Below are positions 34,758 to 45,500 of a DNA stretch of 64,000 nucleotides, one piece after another. Each line of letters opens with the position of its first letter. The stretch's first letter is position 1. Under the pieces are notes generated by a model. It saw only the letters and a program-made list of their open reading frames with translations, did no database searches and was not told the DNA's origin. Both the position numbers and the translations under genes were made by a program. The stretch is from Asterochloris sp. CNOR1 (Eukaryota; Chlorophyta; Trebouxiophyceae; Trebouxiales; Trebouxiaceae). Location of the stretch: contig OZ017755.1 in the NCBI GenBank assembly GCA_963969365.1, positions 1,240,001 to 1,304,000 on the forward strand, read 5' to 3'.

Positions 34758-35312
34758 AAGAGCGCTGAACACAAACTGATGCATAGTAGACCCCCTCGCC
34801 CAGTTCATTTTTGCGCATTTCATCAAGGTGAAAGTGCCAAGTACCACAGCTCAAGTCTGCATCAGAACATGTCAATTTATTTTTGAAACACACGTGCAGC
34901 ACAGTAGATCTAGTCTATCTCTCCTGGCTTGAAGGGCATTCTTCTCATGGAGGACCCCTGCATGAGTAAGAGTTTTCTTTGACGTGGATCATGCAGCCAA
35001 TGTCTGGGGAATACCTCTCAGGAGCTGCCTGCACCTCTTGTAGCATTGCTCAAACACTAATGAGAGCAGTTACCACCATGCGAGTGATCAATGGGTCTGC
35101 CTGATGCTGACTGAAGATGCCCAGGGTGTGCCTCGTGCAGTGTTGATGTGCCCATGCAGGCCGCAATGGCAGGAGCTGTCTCTCAGCAGCAGCCATGCCT
35201 GCAAACTTGGCATCAGCACAGCAAATCCCTGGCCTTGCAGAGACAGCCTGGAGCCTGCACAAACGACGGTCAAAGGTGCAATCAAATCATAAATTGTAGT
35301 AAGACAACAGCA
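34758..35312. other. Convergent 3' intergenic region
   Basis: 555 bp between the stops of the importin (+) and CCZ1 (-) genes. It is AT-richer than the genes (for example around 34870-34900). No coding exon, tRNA or tandem repeat was recognised. Confidence 0.45.
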
Positions 35313-38300
35313 CTAAACAGGGAATGCATGCTGAAAGTGTTTATCAATGAACATCTGACTGGTTCTGCTAGCTTGTTTGAGGTCATGTTCTCCCCTGCCT
35401 TCCAGAACCAGAAACAGCTCCCTGCCGGCTGCACGTTTGCCTATCACCCAGCAGTCATGACCTCCCCTGGCAGTTACTTCACAATGTTGCAACTCCTGCA
35501 ACATAACCAGCAAGTAAGTGCTTGTCATACCCCATGAACACGCAGCAGCTGATACTGAGACAAACAATGTAGAGGCAGCCATGCAGACTGCGGCAGCCTT
35601 GAGTCACGGCCGCGGCAGACAGCAGCAGGTTCATGTCGTGGCTACGGCAGGCAACGGCAGACCTGAGCTGTGCCCATGGTATGGGGTGGATCCTTTAAGA
35701 GGGTTGAGCAGCACTCAGCTGGCGCAGAGAGACAGCATCGCCTTCTCTAAGCAATACGCAAAGGTGCAGAGATAAGGGCCTACCTCATGGACCGCAGGTG
35801 CTTGCCTCTGTGCTGCATCCAGCTCGGTGCGTACACTCAACAACAGCGCCAGAGATTCCTGGGACAGCGTTGCTACTTTGCTGGTGGGCGAGGCTTGCAC
35901 TGCAGCAAGTACGCTGTCCACAAACAGATACCTGCATGCCAGCAGCACACAAAAGCCTGGGACTCTACTTGCCAAGAGCAGAGCCTGCCCAATGTCCTGT
36001 GCTTTGAAATTGTCACTTTCTGTGTCAGGGCTGAGGGCAATGGGAGAGGGAGGGCAGGCCTCACCTGAAGCCCTGCACATGCCAGTCGCTGTGGGCAGTG
36101 AGGTGAGCTGCAGCTGCGGCACCGACTTGCTGCACCTTTTTTGTTATATTGGCCTCAGCAAGGACTGTCATGACATCAGAAGCTGTGACATGCCTGCATG
36201 ACACGCTGGATCTCAGCAGCTGATCCAACATCTTGGGCAGGGTCTGTGGATGGTCAGCAGCTGACTGAGCAGCCCAGCAGCACGGCTAGTGAGCATGGCC
36301 CACCTGTCTCTGAGGAGCAGAAGCAGCAAGGCACTGCCTAGCCTGACGGGCACTAGGTAATGGGGGTCATCAGTGCCCTGCAGACACCAGGCATAGGTCC
36401 CCTGCTGACTCACAGTCACAAGTGGGGCAGCGGCAGGAAGGCTCACAATGTGTACACCACACAAGACTCAGATGGACGAGCAGCCGGCTTGACACTGGTT
36501 GGACACATCACCAGGCAAATGCCTGCAAATTGCGTTCTGCCCACCTGGAGGTACACGGCAGCAGCGTCCTGCTCTGGCACCTGGATGGCTGTGCCGTCTG
36601 CCAGGTGAGGTAGTAGGAGGCCATCTGGCAGGGTTTGCCATGCTTCAGGGCTCAGCAGGCTCCCAGAAGCGTTGCCTGGGGGAAGTGCACTGCTTTTTGA
36701 CCTGCAGGACACCCACCTTTGGCTGACAAGGCGCTGCCATGCAAGCCGACAATGCTGATCCAGGTCGTCAGTGAACTTGGCAGTTGTGCTGCAGGTCTGC
36801 TGAGAGCACCAGCACGGCTGATGAGCCGGGAGCAGTGCTATGGACACTTCCCATGACGCAGCTGCTGCCTGAGCCGTGGAAAGCTGCAAACACAGATGCC
36901 TGCCACCAGGCAGGCCTCCACTTGGGTTCAGCAGCCTTGGCAGATTGGTGCCAACATCCGCAGCAGGCTGCCTAGCCTGACTGCAGTCCAGCCCATGCAC
37001 TGCTCTGCAGGGGTGCTGTGCAGGATGTTTCTGCAGTTTGCCCACAGCACTCAGCCAATCTGGGAGGAAGGAGGTACCAGACTGCCAGAAAGCAGCACAC
37101 AACTGTCTGACCTGAAGGAGGCTGCAGACGCCAAGCGCTTGCCAACTGACTTGCCCTTGCTGGCGGGCAGCAGGGCAGCAGTGGCCAGGCGGTGCAGTGC
37201 CAGGCTGTCTCCCGGGGCCAGGGTGTTCCATAACACGTGGGGCCCGTGCAGCAGCATGAGCCCGGCTGGACAGCTGCCCCCAGGGAGGGGTAGCATCATG
37301 AGGCGTGACACGAGGCTGTGCAGCCCTGCAGGCAAGCAGCACGTAGAGGTCTCAGCACTGTCAGTGAAGTGTCAGCAGGATGTCTGACTGCTGCGTCTGC
37401 ATGCAGAGAGGCCAAAGGATGGCTTCTAAGGACTAGCTGGTACAGGGCAAGCAGCAAGGGTGAAGCCCAGGCAGCTCGCCTTGGCAGGCTGGCCAGTACA
37501 CTGACAACAGCAGGGTCGCCGAGGCAGGCTGGAGAGGAGGGCTGTGATGGGTGGACAAACATCATTGGAACAGTGGAGTCCAGCAGGATCAAGCTGACAT
37601 GGCAAGGGCAACAGCACTAAGGGGAGGGCCCCGGCAGCATTGTGCCGAGCCTGCCTGTCAAGGTAGGCTGCAGCAGCAGGCCCCAGGGCACTGTGCAGGG
37701 AGGTCATGATAGGTGCAGCAACGGTCAGGGAGGGCTGCAGCACTGCACTGCAGCTTGCCTGTGAAGGCTGGCCGGGGCAGGGGCAGCAGCGGCAGGCCAG
37801 GCTGCGCGCTGAGGGGAACCTGCAGTGCAGCTGCATCCCCGCTGCGCCTGCTCAGCAGGCGGTCGGTCAGCTCCCCGCAGTGGGGCTGCAGCAGAGTGCG
37901 GACAACTTCTGCACCTTCCTGCAGGCGCACATGACTGTGCTCAAGCATCTAACATGTTTGATCCCATGAGGGGCAGTGGGACTGCAGCGCAACACGAGCA
38001 GCCCGTGCGCATCCCTGGCCTCACTTCTAGCAAGCCTCAAGATGCAGTCACAGCAAGGCAGTGGGGCTGCAGCACCGCACAGGCAGCCTCTGCAGCCCCA
38101 GTGCAACCCAATGCAGGTGTACGTGCCTGTGGTGGCAACAGGTTGCAAGTCATAGGGCGATAAGAGTAGCCACTGCGCAGTTCTGCAGGCACACTTGCCT
38201 GAGTGTCTGCTCAGCAGACTCATACAACCTGCAGCTCACCCCGTGTGGGTTGCGCCACATAACTGCTGTGCTTCCACACCACCATGATGTCTTGCAAGCC

Positions 38301-39542
38301 CGCAGACGCAATGCCTGACACCCTGTGCAAGCACAGCATGCCTTGCTGCTATGCCATCAAGCAGGTACAGCACAACAATTTGTGGAGAGGGCCAACACGG
38401 CAACTAATCTTCACAGGTGCTGCTGAGACAATTGATGAATCTGATCAAAAGAGGGGTTCTTTGTTTACTCCCTGCAGGGGGCTTGCAGAGAGGCATTGTC
38501 CCAGACAAGCAGCTGACCTTGGGCGAGAGTCAGCTGGGCATGGGGTCTGCTGAGAGGTGCAGACCCACTTGGCCAACTGATGTGATAGAGCAGCCTCTGC
38601 ATAATGGCTGCTGAGGGGAGCAGACCATCCCTGAAAACTGATGCATGCAGGCGCATCTGCATGGGGTCTCCAATAGGCAGCAAACCCATTCGCATAGCTG
38701 ACCTGTGAGAGTCGCTTCTGCAATGGGCCTTGCAGCAGGACCAGGAGCTGGTAGGCCTGCCGTAGCCACAGCTGCAGCGCCTCATCCCGCAAGCCAGCAG
38801 CCAGCCACTGCTCATCGACAATCTGAAGTGCCCACAATTACAAGTGTCATTGTCGAGCTAGAACTAGTCTGGGTGGAGATTGGGTGGCTGCCTCAGCAGC
38901 AGCTGCAGACGCTTGCTATGAGTAACAGTCAGCCAGCCACTGCTGCTCAATGTCAGCAGCGTCCACAGATTAGGCTATTAAGCCTTATGCAGCCACAGCA
39001 GCAGCAGTCCATCACAGGAGCCAGCCACTGCTCCCTGCCTGTCTGTATGAGGATGCTGTGCAGCATGCGCACAGCACAAGTCACTTGCTCAAGCTGTCTG
39101 CGCGCCACTTCCTGTTGTGGGTGTGGCTCTGCACATTGTCAGGCAGAGGGCCACGCTGCCAGGGACACACTGGGACTGGCAGGCACGGGCTCTCACCAGC
39201 AGCATCCAGATGTGCTCCTCTGGGCAGTGTGCCACCCACCGATGCTGAACTGCATGCATGCTCTGAAAGCCTGCAGACTCCTGCAGGCCGCAAGCAGCTT
39301 TTGAATGCATAGAGTTTGGCCAAAGCGTTGCTCACATATGCACGAGATTGTACCTCATCATCAAAGGTGTTGGAGAAAGCCATGAGCGCCAGCACCAGCC
39401 CTGTGATTGCAGTCTGCTCTGCAGAGGAGGTGCTGGCTGGACAGAAAGCCAACACTCTCTCGAGCTCATGCCCTTCGTCCTGGCCCAGCCTGTCATCTAA
39501 GATGCAAAATTGAACTGTTGCCTGAGGACGAGTTTTGGCCAT
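35313..39542 (-). CDS. CCZ1: Vacuolar fusion protein CCZ1 (Mon1-Ccz1 Rab7 exchange factor subunit)
   Basis: The first readable exon (39542-39354) gives VQFCILDDRLGQDEGHELER and AITGLVLALMAFSNTF, the N-terminal longin block of CCZ1. Next come VQHRWVAHCPEEHIWMLL, then an exon from about 38824 with LRQAYQLLVLLQGPLQKRL. Further on are LMLLHGPHVLWNTLAPGDSL (about 37.2 kb) and DAAAVYLQVGRTQFAG (36.5 kb). The C-terminal signature follows: CRYLFVDSVLAAVQASP and KVATLSQESLALL (about 35.9 kb), then GRELFLVLEGRGEHDLKQAS near the stop. The order and spacing match plant CCZ1. The protein works with MON1 to activate Rab7 on late endosomes and vacuoles. Internal exon borders between 36.5 and 38.7 kb are only partly resolved, and the true start may lie in an earlier exon. 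Confidence 0.83.
37860..39045 (-). repeat. Exon-edge copies inside CCZ1 introns
   Basis: Two sets. (1) On the minus strand, CTGCAGCCCCACTGCGGGGA (exon edge, near 37880-37900) has copies near 37978, 38062 and 38175-38200. (2) GAGCAGTGGCTGGCTGCTGG near the start of an exon (about 38800-38820) has copies at about 38932-38958 and 39018-39040, each keeping GCAGTGGCTGGCT. Confidence 0.6.
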
Positions 39543-39954
39543 CACATCATAGATCGTTGACCATCATGTCGGGGTTTGTGGGGTTCTGCACGAGGCTTTG
39601 CGAGCACTGCACGCCCCAAGACTTCCACAAATCTTGAATATCCTGCCTGAAGTGTGCTGGGCCATGCGCAGCCTGACATGACTGGCCAACATCCTGCCCT
39701 CCCCTGCACTGAAGGCCCGGGATACTTCTCGCTTTGAGATGCACAGGTCAGAGCTGCACTGCTTCCTCCATTGGTAGCTCACAGGTCCTGCGTGTGCTGA
39801 ATTAGAGCATGACAAGCTTTGACTGTAGCAGCCTGCTCAGCATGTTGCCCATGCCCCAGTGCTGCCAGCTAATGCTCCCCATGCCTGGTGCCTAGGTATG
39901 TGGGAATTTGTGCTGAGTGGTAGATGTCAACACCAGGGCATCATGCTCCTGCAG
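39543..39954. other. Upstream region of CCZ1
   Basis: About 410 bp with no supported exon. A short plus-strand open frame at 39566 (MSGFVGFCTRLCEHC) has no support. The CCZ1 promoter and 5' UTR should be here. Confidence 0.35.
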
Positions 39955-41160
39955 ATTCTGAGGTGCCCGGCAAGGGCAGAATATTCTCCTGTAACCTGGT
40001 GGTCGCCTCAAGGGGCGGCATAATTGGTGACAAGGTCAGGTGCACATTCAAGGTACACCTCGCCCTGCTGAATGACTGTGTTGATCTCGTGTGCCATGTC
40101 ATATGACAAGTCACGTGCCGTGGCAGACAACAGTGGCACAATCATCCAGCAGGGCGTGGTCTACATTATCAGCAAGGCCAGCCTGGCATCGTCAGCACGG
40201 GCAGCCTGAACCTGTGGGGATATTGCGAGATGCTGCATTTGCCTGTACACATGTACCTGGCTTCACATGTCTGCCATCATTATGGCCAACCTGACGCCCC
40301 GAAAGAGTCCATGTGTGTCCATCAGCAAGCTTCTGATAACCAGCCCTCTGCTACTGGACATGTTGCAAGTGCTTCTCAGGGCTACATCAAGCTGCACATG
40401 GTGCGGCAAGGGCTGCTTGGGGGAGGGGGGGCAATGCTTGATCCTGGTCACGGTCGCTGACAACTCCTCCTGTATCTGCCCTCCACAACTTCAACCACCT
40501 TGACCACAACTGAGATCACATTGGACATTGAAATCACCCTTGGTACGTGTGCAGGAACAGGTGACGGCAATCCCTCAAGTGCAGCATGTTGGGAGCTGAG
40601 CAGCTCACAAAATTCTGCACCTCAGGCATCTATGCTGCGTGTCCCCCTCAGCAAGCTTTGAGATCACCAGATTGTACGAGCTGCTGCCACCTTCGGCTGG
40701 GTCACTGTCTGCTCATGCTTGTACGGCCACTGCCAGGCGAAGACATGAGCGGGAGGCACCTTTGCCCTTCTTTGTGTGTGTAGGTGTTTGCTCACACCTA
40801 AACAGCAGGTGCTGCGCTTGCAAGTAAGCCTCTGCGAGTGGCATGTGGTGCTACGCTGTGGAGCAGCAGTGGCCTGTCGTCCTGGACTTTTCCTCTGTTG
40901 CTGACACTGCTCATCTACTGATACCTTGCATGTCACTTTGCAGTCTCACCCATCTTTCCTAAGCTGTGCTGAGGCTGGTCTCACAGGCTGTTGGCCCTTG
41001 CGCCAGGCCGAGGTCAGCTGAGCCAAACCCTCGCGCTGTCAGCATGTGACTGTGCAATGCAAGTTCTCCATGTCTGGGAGGAAATGAGGCTAGGGGGGAC
41101 AATTACAGTGGTAGGCACGCTGCATAGCAGTGCAACTGCATCATCTCCTTCCGGATCATT
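39955..41160 (+). pseudogene. RPA1 (RPA70)-like relic or highly diverged gene
   Basis: Fragments match the large subunit of replication protein A in the right order. PGKGRIFSCNLV and SRGGII (39.96-40.02 kb) and IIQQGVVYIISKASL (40.14-40.18 kb) match OB-fold DBD-A. LVTVADNSS (about 40.45 kb), IEITLG (about 40.53 kb) and GAEQLTKFCTSGIYAA (40.59-40.64 kb) match DBD-B. VLHVWEEMRLGG (about 41.06 kb) could be the start of DBD-C. Between them, frames are interrupted and junction phases do not agree, so I cannot assemble a working protein. Intact RPA1 is about 600 residues and essential, so a functional copy should exist elsewhere. Alternatively this is a live gene whose exons I failed to read. Confidence 0.45.
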
Positions 41161-41374
41161 GCTCGATGGTGCTTCTGATCCAGGCTGATGACACTTACGA
41201 CCTGCAGCTGCATGGGTGCATAGGCATTTCGGCATAGCTCTTGGCACCAAATGCTTTTTCTCAGCAGGCACCATAGTACTCCAGCTGAAGTGCGACGGTT
41301 GTGCTGTTGAGAGAAAGTGTTCGGAGCAGAGAGCATGGCTGACTTCCCTTTGCACCCATGCTGCTCTCTCAAGG

Positions 41375-41554
41375 GTGTGTGTCTCAAGCTTGGTTCTGTC
41401 AGCCATGCTTCCAGAAATTGAAGAGTGCTGACACTGGACGGGTGCTCTGTGGAGCATGCAGCTTAGGTTGCAGGCTCCATAGAGCACCTGTCCAGGGTCT
41501 GCACTCTTCAGTTTCTGGCTGTGGGCTTTGCAGAACCAAGCTTGAGACACACAC
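41375..41554. repeat. Inverted repeat: 81-bp arms, 18-bp loop
   Basis: Arms 41375-41455 and 41474-41554 are reverse complements. The outer 24 bp match perfectly and the inner 57 bp match at roughly 80 percent without gaps. The stem may extend about 14 bp further with gaps. The RNA would fold into a long, slightly mismatched hairpin on either strand. On each strand the arm reads CVSQAWFC..., which loosely resembles a zinc-ribbon half (W-x-C-x2-C), so the structure may be an inverted copy of an RPA1-like exon. Confidence 0.85.
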
Positions 41555-41998
41555 TCCTTTAGGCAGAGCTTGTCTGTCCCATTGCAGTCTTTCTGAGCTG
41601 GCATACCAGAGACATGACGTTCCCTCTGACTACAGGCTGCTGCCTTGAGAAATCAACGCTAAGCAACGCCTGCAGAATGGGAGAAGGACCTCGAAGTGCC
41701 AGTGCCTGATGGGGTCCCTGCTCAACACTTTGCTAACAGCTGGAGGCAGGCTGCAGATGGCTGTGCTGCCATCAATTCTGATCAGAGAGGTGCATGAATG
41801 ACAGACCTGAGCCCCCTGTGTACACCTGCTGGATTTGCTGCCTTGAGCCCGCGGCAGCCCAGGCGGCGCCCCCTTGCGCAGAGCCCCTGAGCGGCTGGTT
41901 GCGGGAAACTCAGATAGCGCAATGACAATGTACAAGCAGATGTGTGGCTTCACCCCGTACACCATGCTACATTCAACAAATTAAAGACTCTAGACTGC

Positions 41999-42262
41999 GC
42001 AAGGTAATCGCCCAGATTCGCTGCAGCAGCCCTCAGCTAAGAGTTAGGACTGGCTGCAACTCATCAGATGCTAGACATGTGACTTGTCAGTAAGTAATTG
42101 CCATAAAGGACGGGCAACACATCTTGCTGCAGTGCCCCCAGCTTGATGACCTGCGCAATGCCCACAGCCACCTGTTCCACCAACCAGGACAGACCTTGAC
42201 AGACCTCTTTCCTGACAATCCCTCAGTGTTGCTTGCAAGGTATGTGTGTACATGTGCAGCGC
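41999..42262 (+). mobile_element. LINE (non-LTR) reverse-transcriptase C-terminal relic
   Basis: The plus strand reads VIAQIRCSSPQLRVRTGCN, then DGQHILLQCPQLDDLRNAHS and HLFHQPGQTLTDLFPDN. This is the zinc-binding tail (zf-RVT type) that follows the reverse transcriptase of plant and algal LINEs: Leu-Arg-x-Gly, Gly-Cys-Asn, ARHVTCQ, then H-x3-QCP and hydrophobic helix. One in-frame TAA interrupts it at about 42091. No polymerase domain or poly-A tail is nearby, so only the 3' end survives or was inserted (5' truncation is typical). Confidence 0.6.
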
Positions 42263-42539
42263 TGCTTCTGCCGGGAATCACTGTTGCTTTCGCCTTGATT
42301 AGATGACTTGTCAGTACCATGCCCGCCCCCTGGACCTTAGCTGTGTCTCTCTTTCTCTTGGCCTGCCTGGTGATTCCCAGGATCCGAGATAAGGCACAAG
42401 CTCCTGCAAATCTATCAGGAATATCAGGACCAGCTATGAGCTATTGAGCAGATTCTGGGCAGAAGGCAGGGAGCAAGTCTTGTCTATGCTATCCAGAGGG
42501 AATCAATGCAGCAGCTTCCCACTTGATGTCACGCTGTGC
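42263..42539. other. 3' region of CDC16
   Basis: 277 bp, AT-richer, without a recognisable gene. It contains the 3' UTR of the minus-strand CDC16 gene. Confidence 0.35.
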
Positions 42540-45500
42540 TCAAGGCAACCACAAGTCATCAGGCTGCGTCAGGACGTCTGTGAAGGCCTCTTGCTGTAGG
42601 AGGATTGTCAGCATTTCTGAGATGAAGGTGTCATCGGGTCTGATGCCAAGTGCTGTGTGGTAGTGCTCCACTGCCTGCTCTGACTCTCCCTGGAGTTTGC
42701 ACAGGACATAGCAGGCTCAGCTGAGGGAATCTAGCACAAGTGCAGTGGTGGGGCGAATTAGCTCAGCAAGCAATTTGGTCAGGCTATGCAGCACCACACG
42801 CACACACGTGATCACACCCAGCTCAGGCCTGCCCTCCTGGCTCAGCTCAGATCTGGTTTGTGGCTCAATTGAGTTTAACTTGGCTGCACCATACGCACCA
42901 TAAGGTGGTGGGTGAAGCCCAGTGCGGCATAAGTGCCTGCCTGCCCAGGCTTCAGGCCAAGTGCCCGCTCGTATGTGGCAATGGCATTGCTCCACTGCCA
43001 CTGCTTGCGATACATGTGCCCCAAATTGATCAGCGTGGGCTCCCAAGCTGCAGACGTGGCAGTTGAGGCTTTTTGACCTGCCATGCACGACAAATAGTAC
43101 TGCATCTGCCTGCGATAGCATCAAGACACACATTGCGATGCTTGACCATGGGCTCGTGGGCTGCACGGATATGATGCTCCAAGCAGAAGAAGCGAGGAGC
43201 TGATTGTTATAAACATGCGGCATGAGGAGGGTCAAAAGATGGCCAACCTTCAACTTGCCAGGCTTGGAAGAACAGGCCCAATAGCTGATCTCACCACCTA
43301 CACCTACACAGCCTCTGGACACAGGACTTGCTGGGATGACCACAGCCAGCTTACCAGCTGTAAGCTTGCCAGGGACCAAGTCCAGCGCTCTCAGGAACCA
43401 ATGCGTGGCATTTGCATGCTGGCCCTTTCTGGAAGCCAGAACGCCCAGCTCATTGCAAGCCAGGGGCTCGCAGGGGCTCATCTTGTGTGCCTGCAAAATC
43501 TTCACAACATGCTCAAGGCCAGCACCATTTCCACAGATGGTGGGGTGAATCTGCGTGCCAATGACGCATACGTAGCAGCATCTGGCCAATCTCGCTGTTG
43601 GCCAGCCGGTCAGCTGAGAAGACAAGGCTGTTGCAAAAGGACTCAGGTTTCCTTTCTGCACGATGAGCGGCTGTGCCAGCCAACAACACAGAAGGGTGCC
43701 GCTTGGGCAGTGCGGGTTGTCCCACCTGCTCAAAGAGCTGTTCTGCCAGGTGCAGGTTGTTCATGCGTTGATACTCCATGCCCATGCCCACCAGTGGCAG
43801 GTGCAGCCCTGGGAAGAGCCTGGCAGCCGTGCGGTATGCTGCCATGGCCTGCAGGCAACCATTCACATGGTCTCCTTACTGCAGCAGACCCATCTGCACT
43901 GGTGCTCGCCTTTGAAATGTTAGCAACATGTGGCTGGTGGTGAGCAAGCCCTTCAAGATGCAGGTGCAATGGGGCTTGAGTGCATTACACCGCTACTCAA
44001 GGGCTTCCAATATCTGCCTGCAAGAGCTGGATGTATAGCGCGCCCGCCTGTGCCAACTCTGACTGTGCCGATCAACTCCTGCATACTGCACGCCCTATAC
44101 TGCACTGCACTGAGGTGCAGGATTGTCGCACCTGATCGCTCTCATCCTGCGCTGCAAAGGCGTTCCCAAACCCGATCCATGCAGGCGCAAAACTGCTCTC
44201 CAGCGTGGTGGCCTTTCCAAAGTACATACGTGCGCTCTCAAACTGCTGGGTGCACAGGTAGTAGCATCCGACAGCAAACCAAGACAGCGCCCGCTCTGGA
44301 TACTCCTGAACCAACCTGCACATCAGGGAATGGCACATTGCTGAAGAGATGAAAAGGAAGCAAAGTGATCCTACACAGCCCACATGGCAATACCTGGACT
44401 GCTCCATGCAGCACGCATCAAAGCAGCACTAGTTACTCGGACACTGCAGCGGACTGGCCAGTGAGTGCAGCAGCAAGCAAGTGGCTCTGTGGGACCTGAG
44501 GACTCAGCTGCTGCCCTGGAGGTATGTGAGCGGCAGTTGCCATGTGCCACAGCAGCAGGGGCTTGCCAGAGAATGCAGCTTTACTTCCTGTAAGGCATGA
44601 TAGCAGCAGCTGCCATCTGACTCAGGCGGCCTGCTCCACCTGTGACCTCTTCAGAGGGTGCAGCTGCACCTCTTGCAAGGCTGGAGAGCAGCAGCTGCCC
44701 AGATAGTGTAGCCTGCCGTACCTGTGGCCCCTCAGAAAGAGCTCATTCTTCTTCTGCAGCTCCACACAGGCAGCGATGTGGACAGGAAACACCTCCAGCG
44801 CGTAGGCATCTCTGCTCAGCAGCTGCGACGTGAGTGCAAAGCATTCCTGCAGGGTCACACATGACGTGATTAGCAAGCCGCAGCAGTGCGGCAGCTGGCA
44901 GATACCTCTGGCACGAACCCTGCAAAGCCCGGGACAGTGGTGCAGGCAGTATTGGGCCTGTATGGGCAGGCAAGCACAAGCTTGCTGCAGGGGCTTCTTG
45001 CAGAGTCGTCAACTGCGCTGCGCCTGCACCCAACAGACGGCCACACAAAGGCATGCAGACAGGGGTGCACCAAGGACACAGTCGCATACCTGGAAGGCAT
45101 ACACGTTGTACAGCCACTCTGCCTTGCACAACAGGACGTGCAGGTTGCCTGCCAGCCCGCAGCCAGGCCCAAGCACAGGCTGCAGCTGGGAGCCATCTTG
45201 GGGCCCAGGCGTGGCCAAGTCCATGGGCGTGTCCTGGGCCCCCTGCACTGAACTGTCCCCCTGCAGCTGCCTCCACTCCACGCCCTGCAGGTTGTGCAGG
45301 TGCTGGCTCCTCAGCAGAGGCCAGCAAGAAATGCCTGAAGACTGAACTGGGCTGGCCCTCCCTAGTAGGTTCACATGCTCCAAGCTGTGCAAACGGCATG
45401 ACGACCACTGCTCATCAAGTGTTGTGCCCATTGAGGTGGCCCGCCCTTTCTGCAGAGCAAGCCAGTGCATGAGCCTTGGCGTCGCATGATCTTTGCAGTG

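Noticed and set aside
41014-41648. Opposed open frames on both strands carrying a zinc-finger-like CVSQAWFC motif
   Set aside because: Both come from the two arms of the same inverted repeat, so the shared peptide is a by-product of the hairpin and not evidence for two genes.
42717-43733. A 338-codon uninterrupted minus-strand frame as a single exon
   Set aside because: Only parts match CDC16 TPRs. The rest (for example CHTLTKLL-like and Trp/Cys-rich stretches) is read-through of introns; the TPR blocks lie in separate spliced exons.
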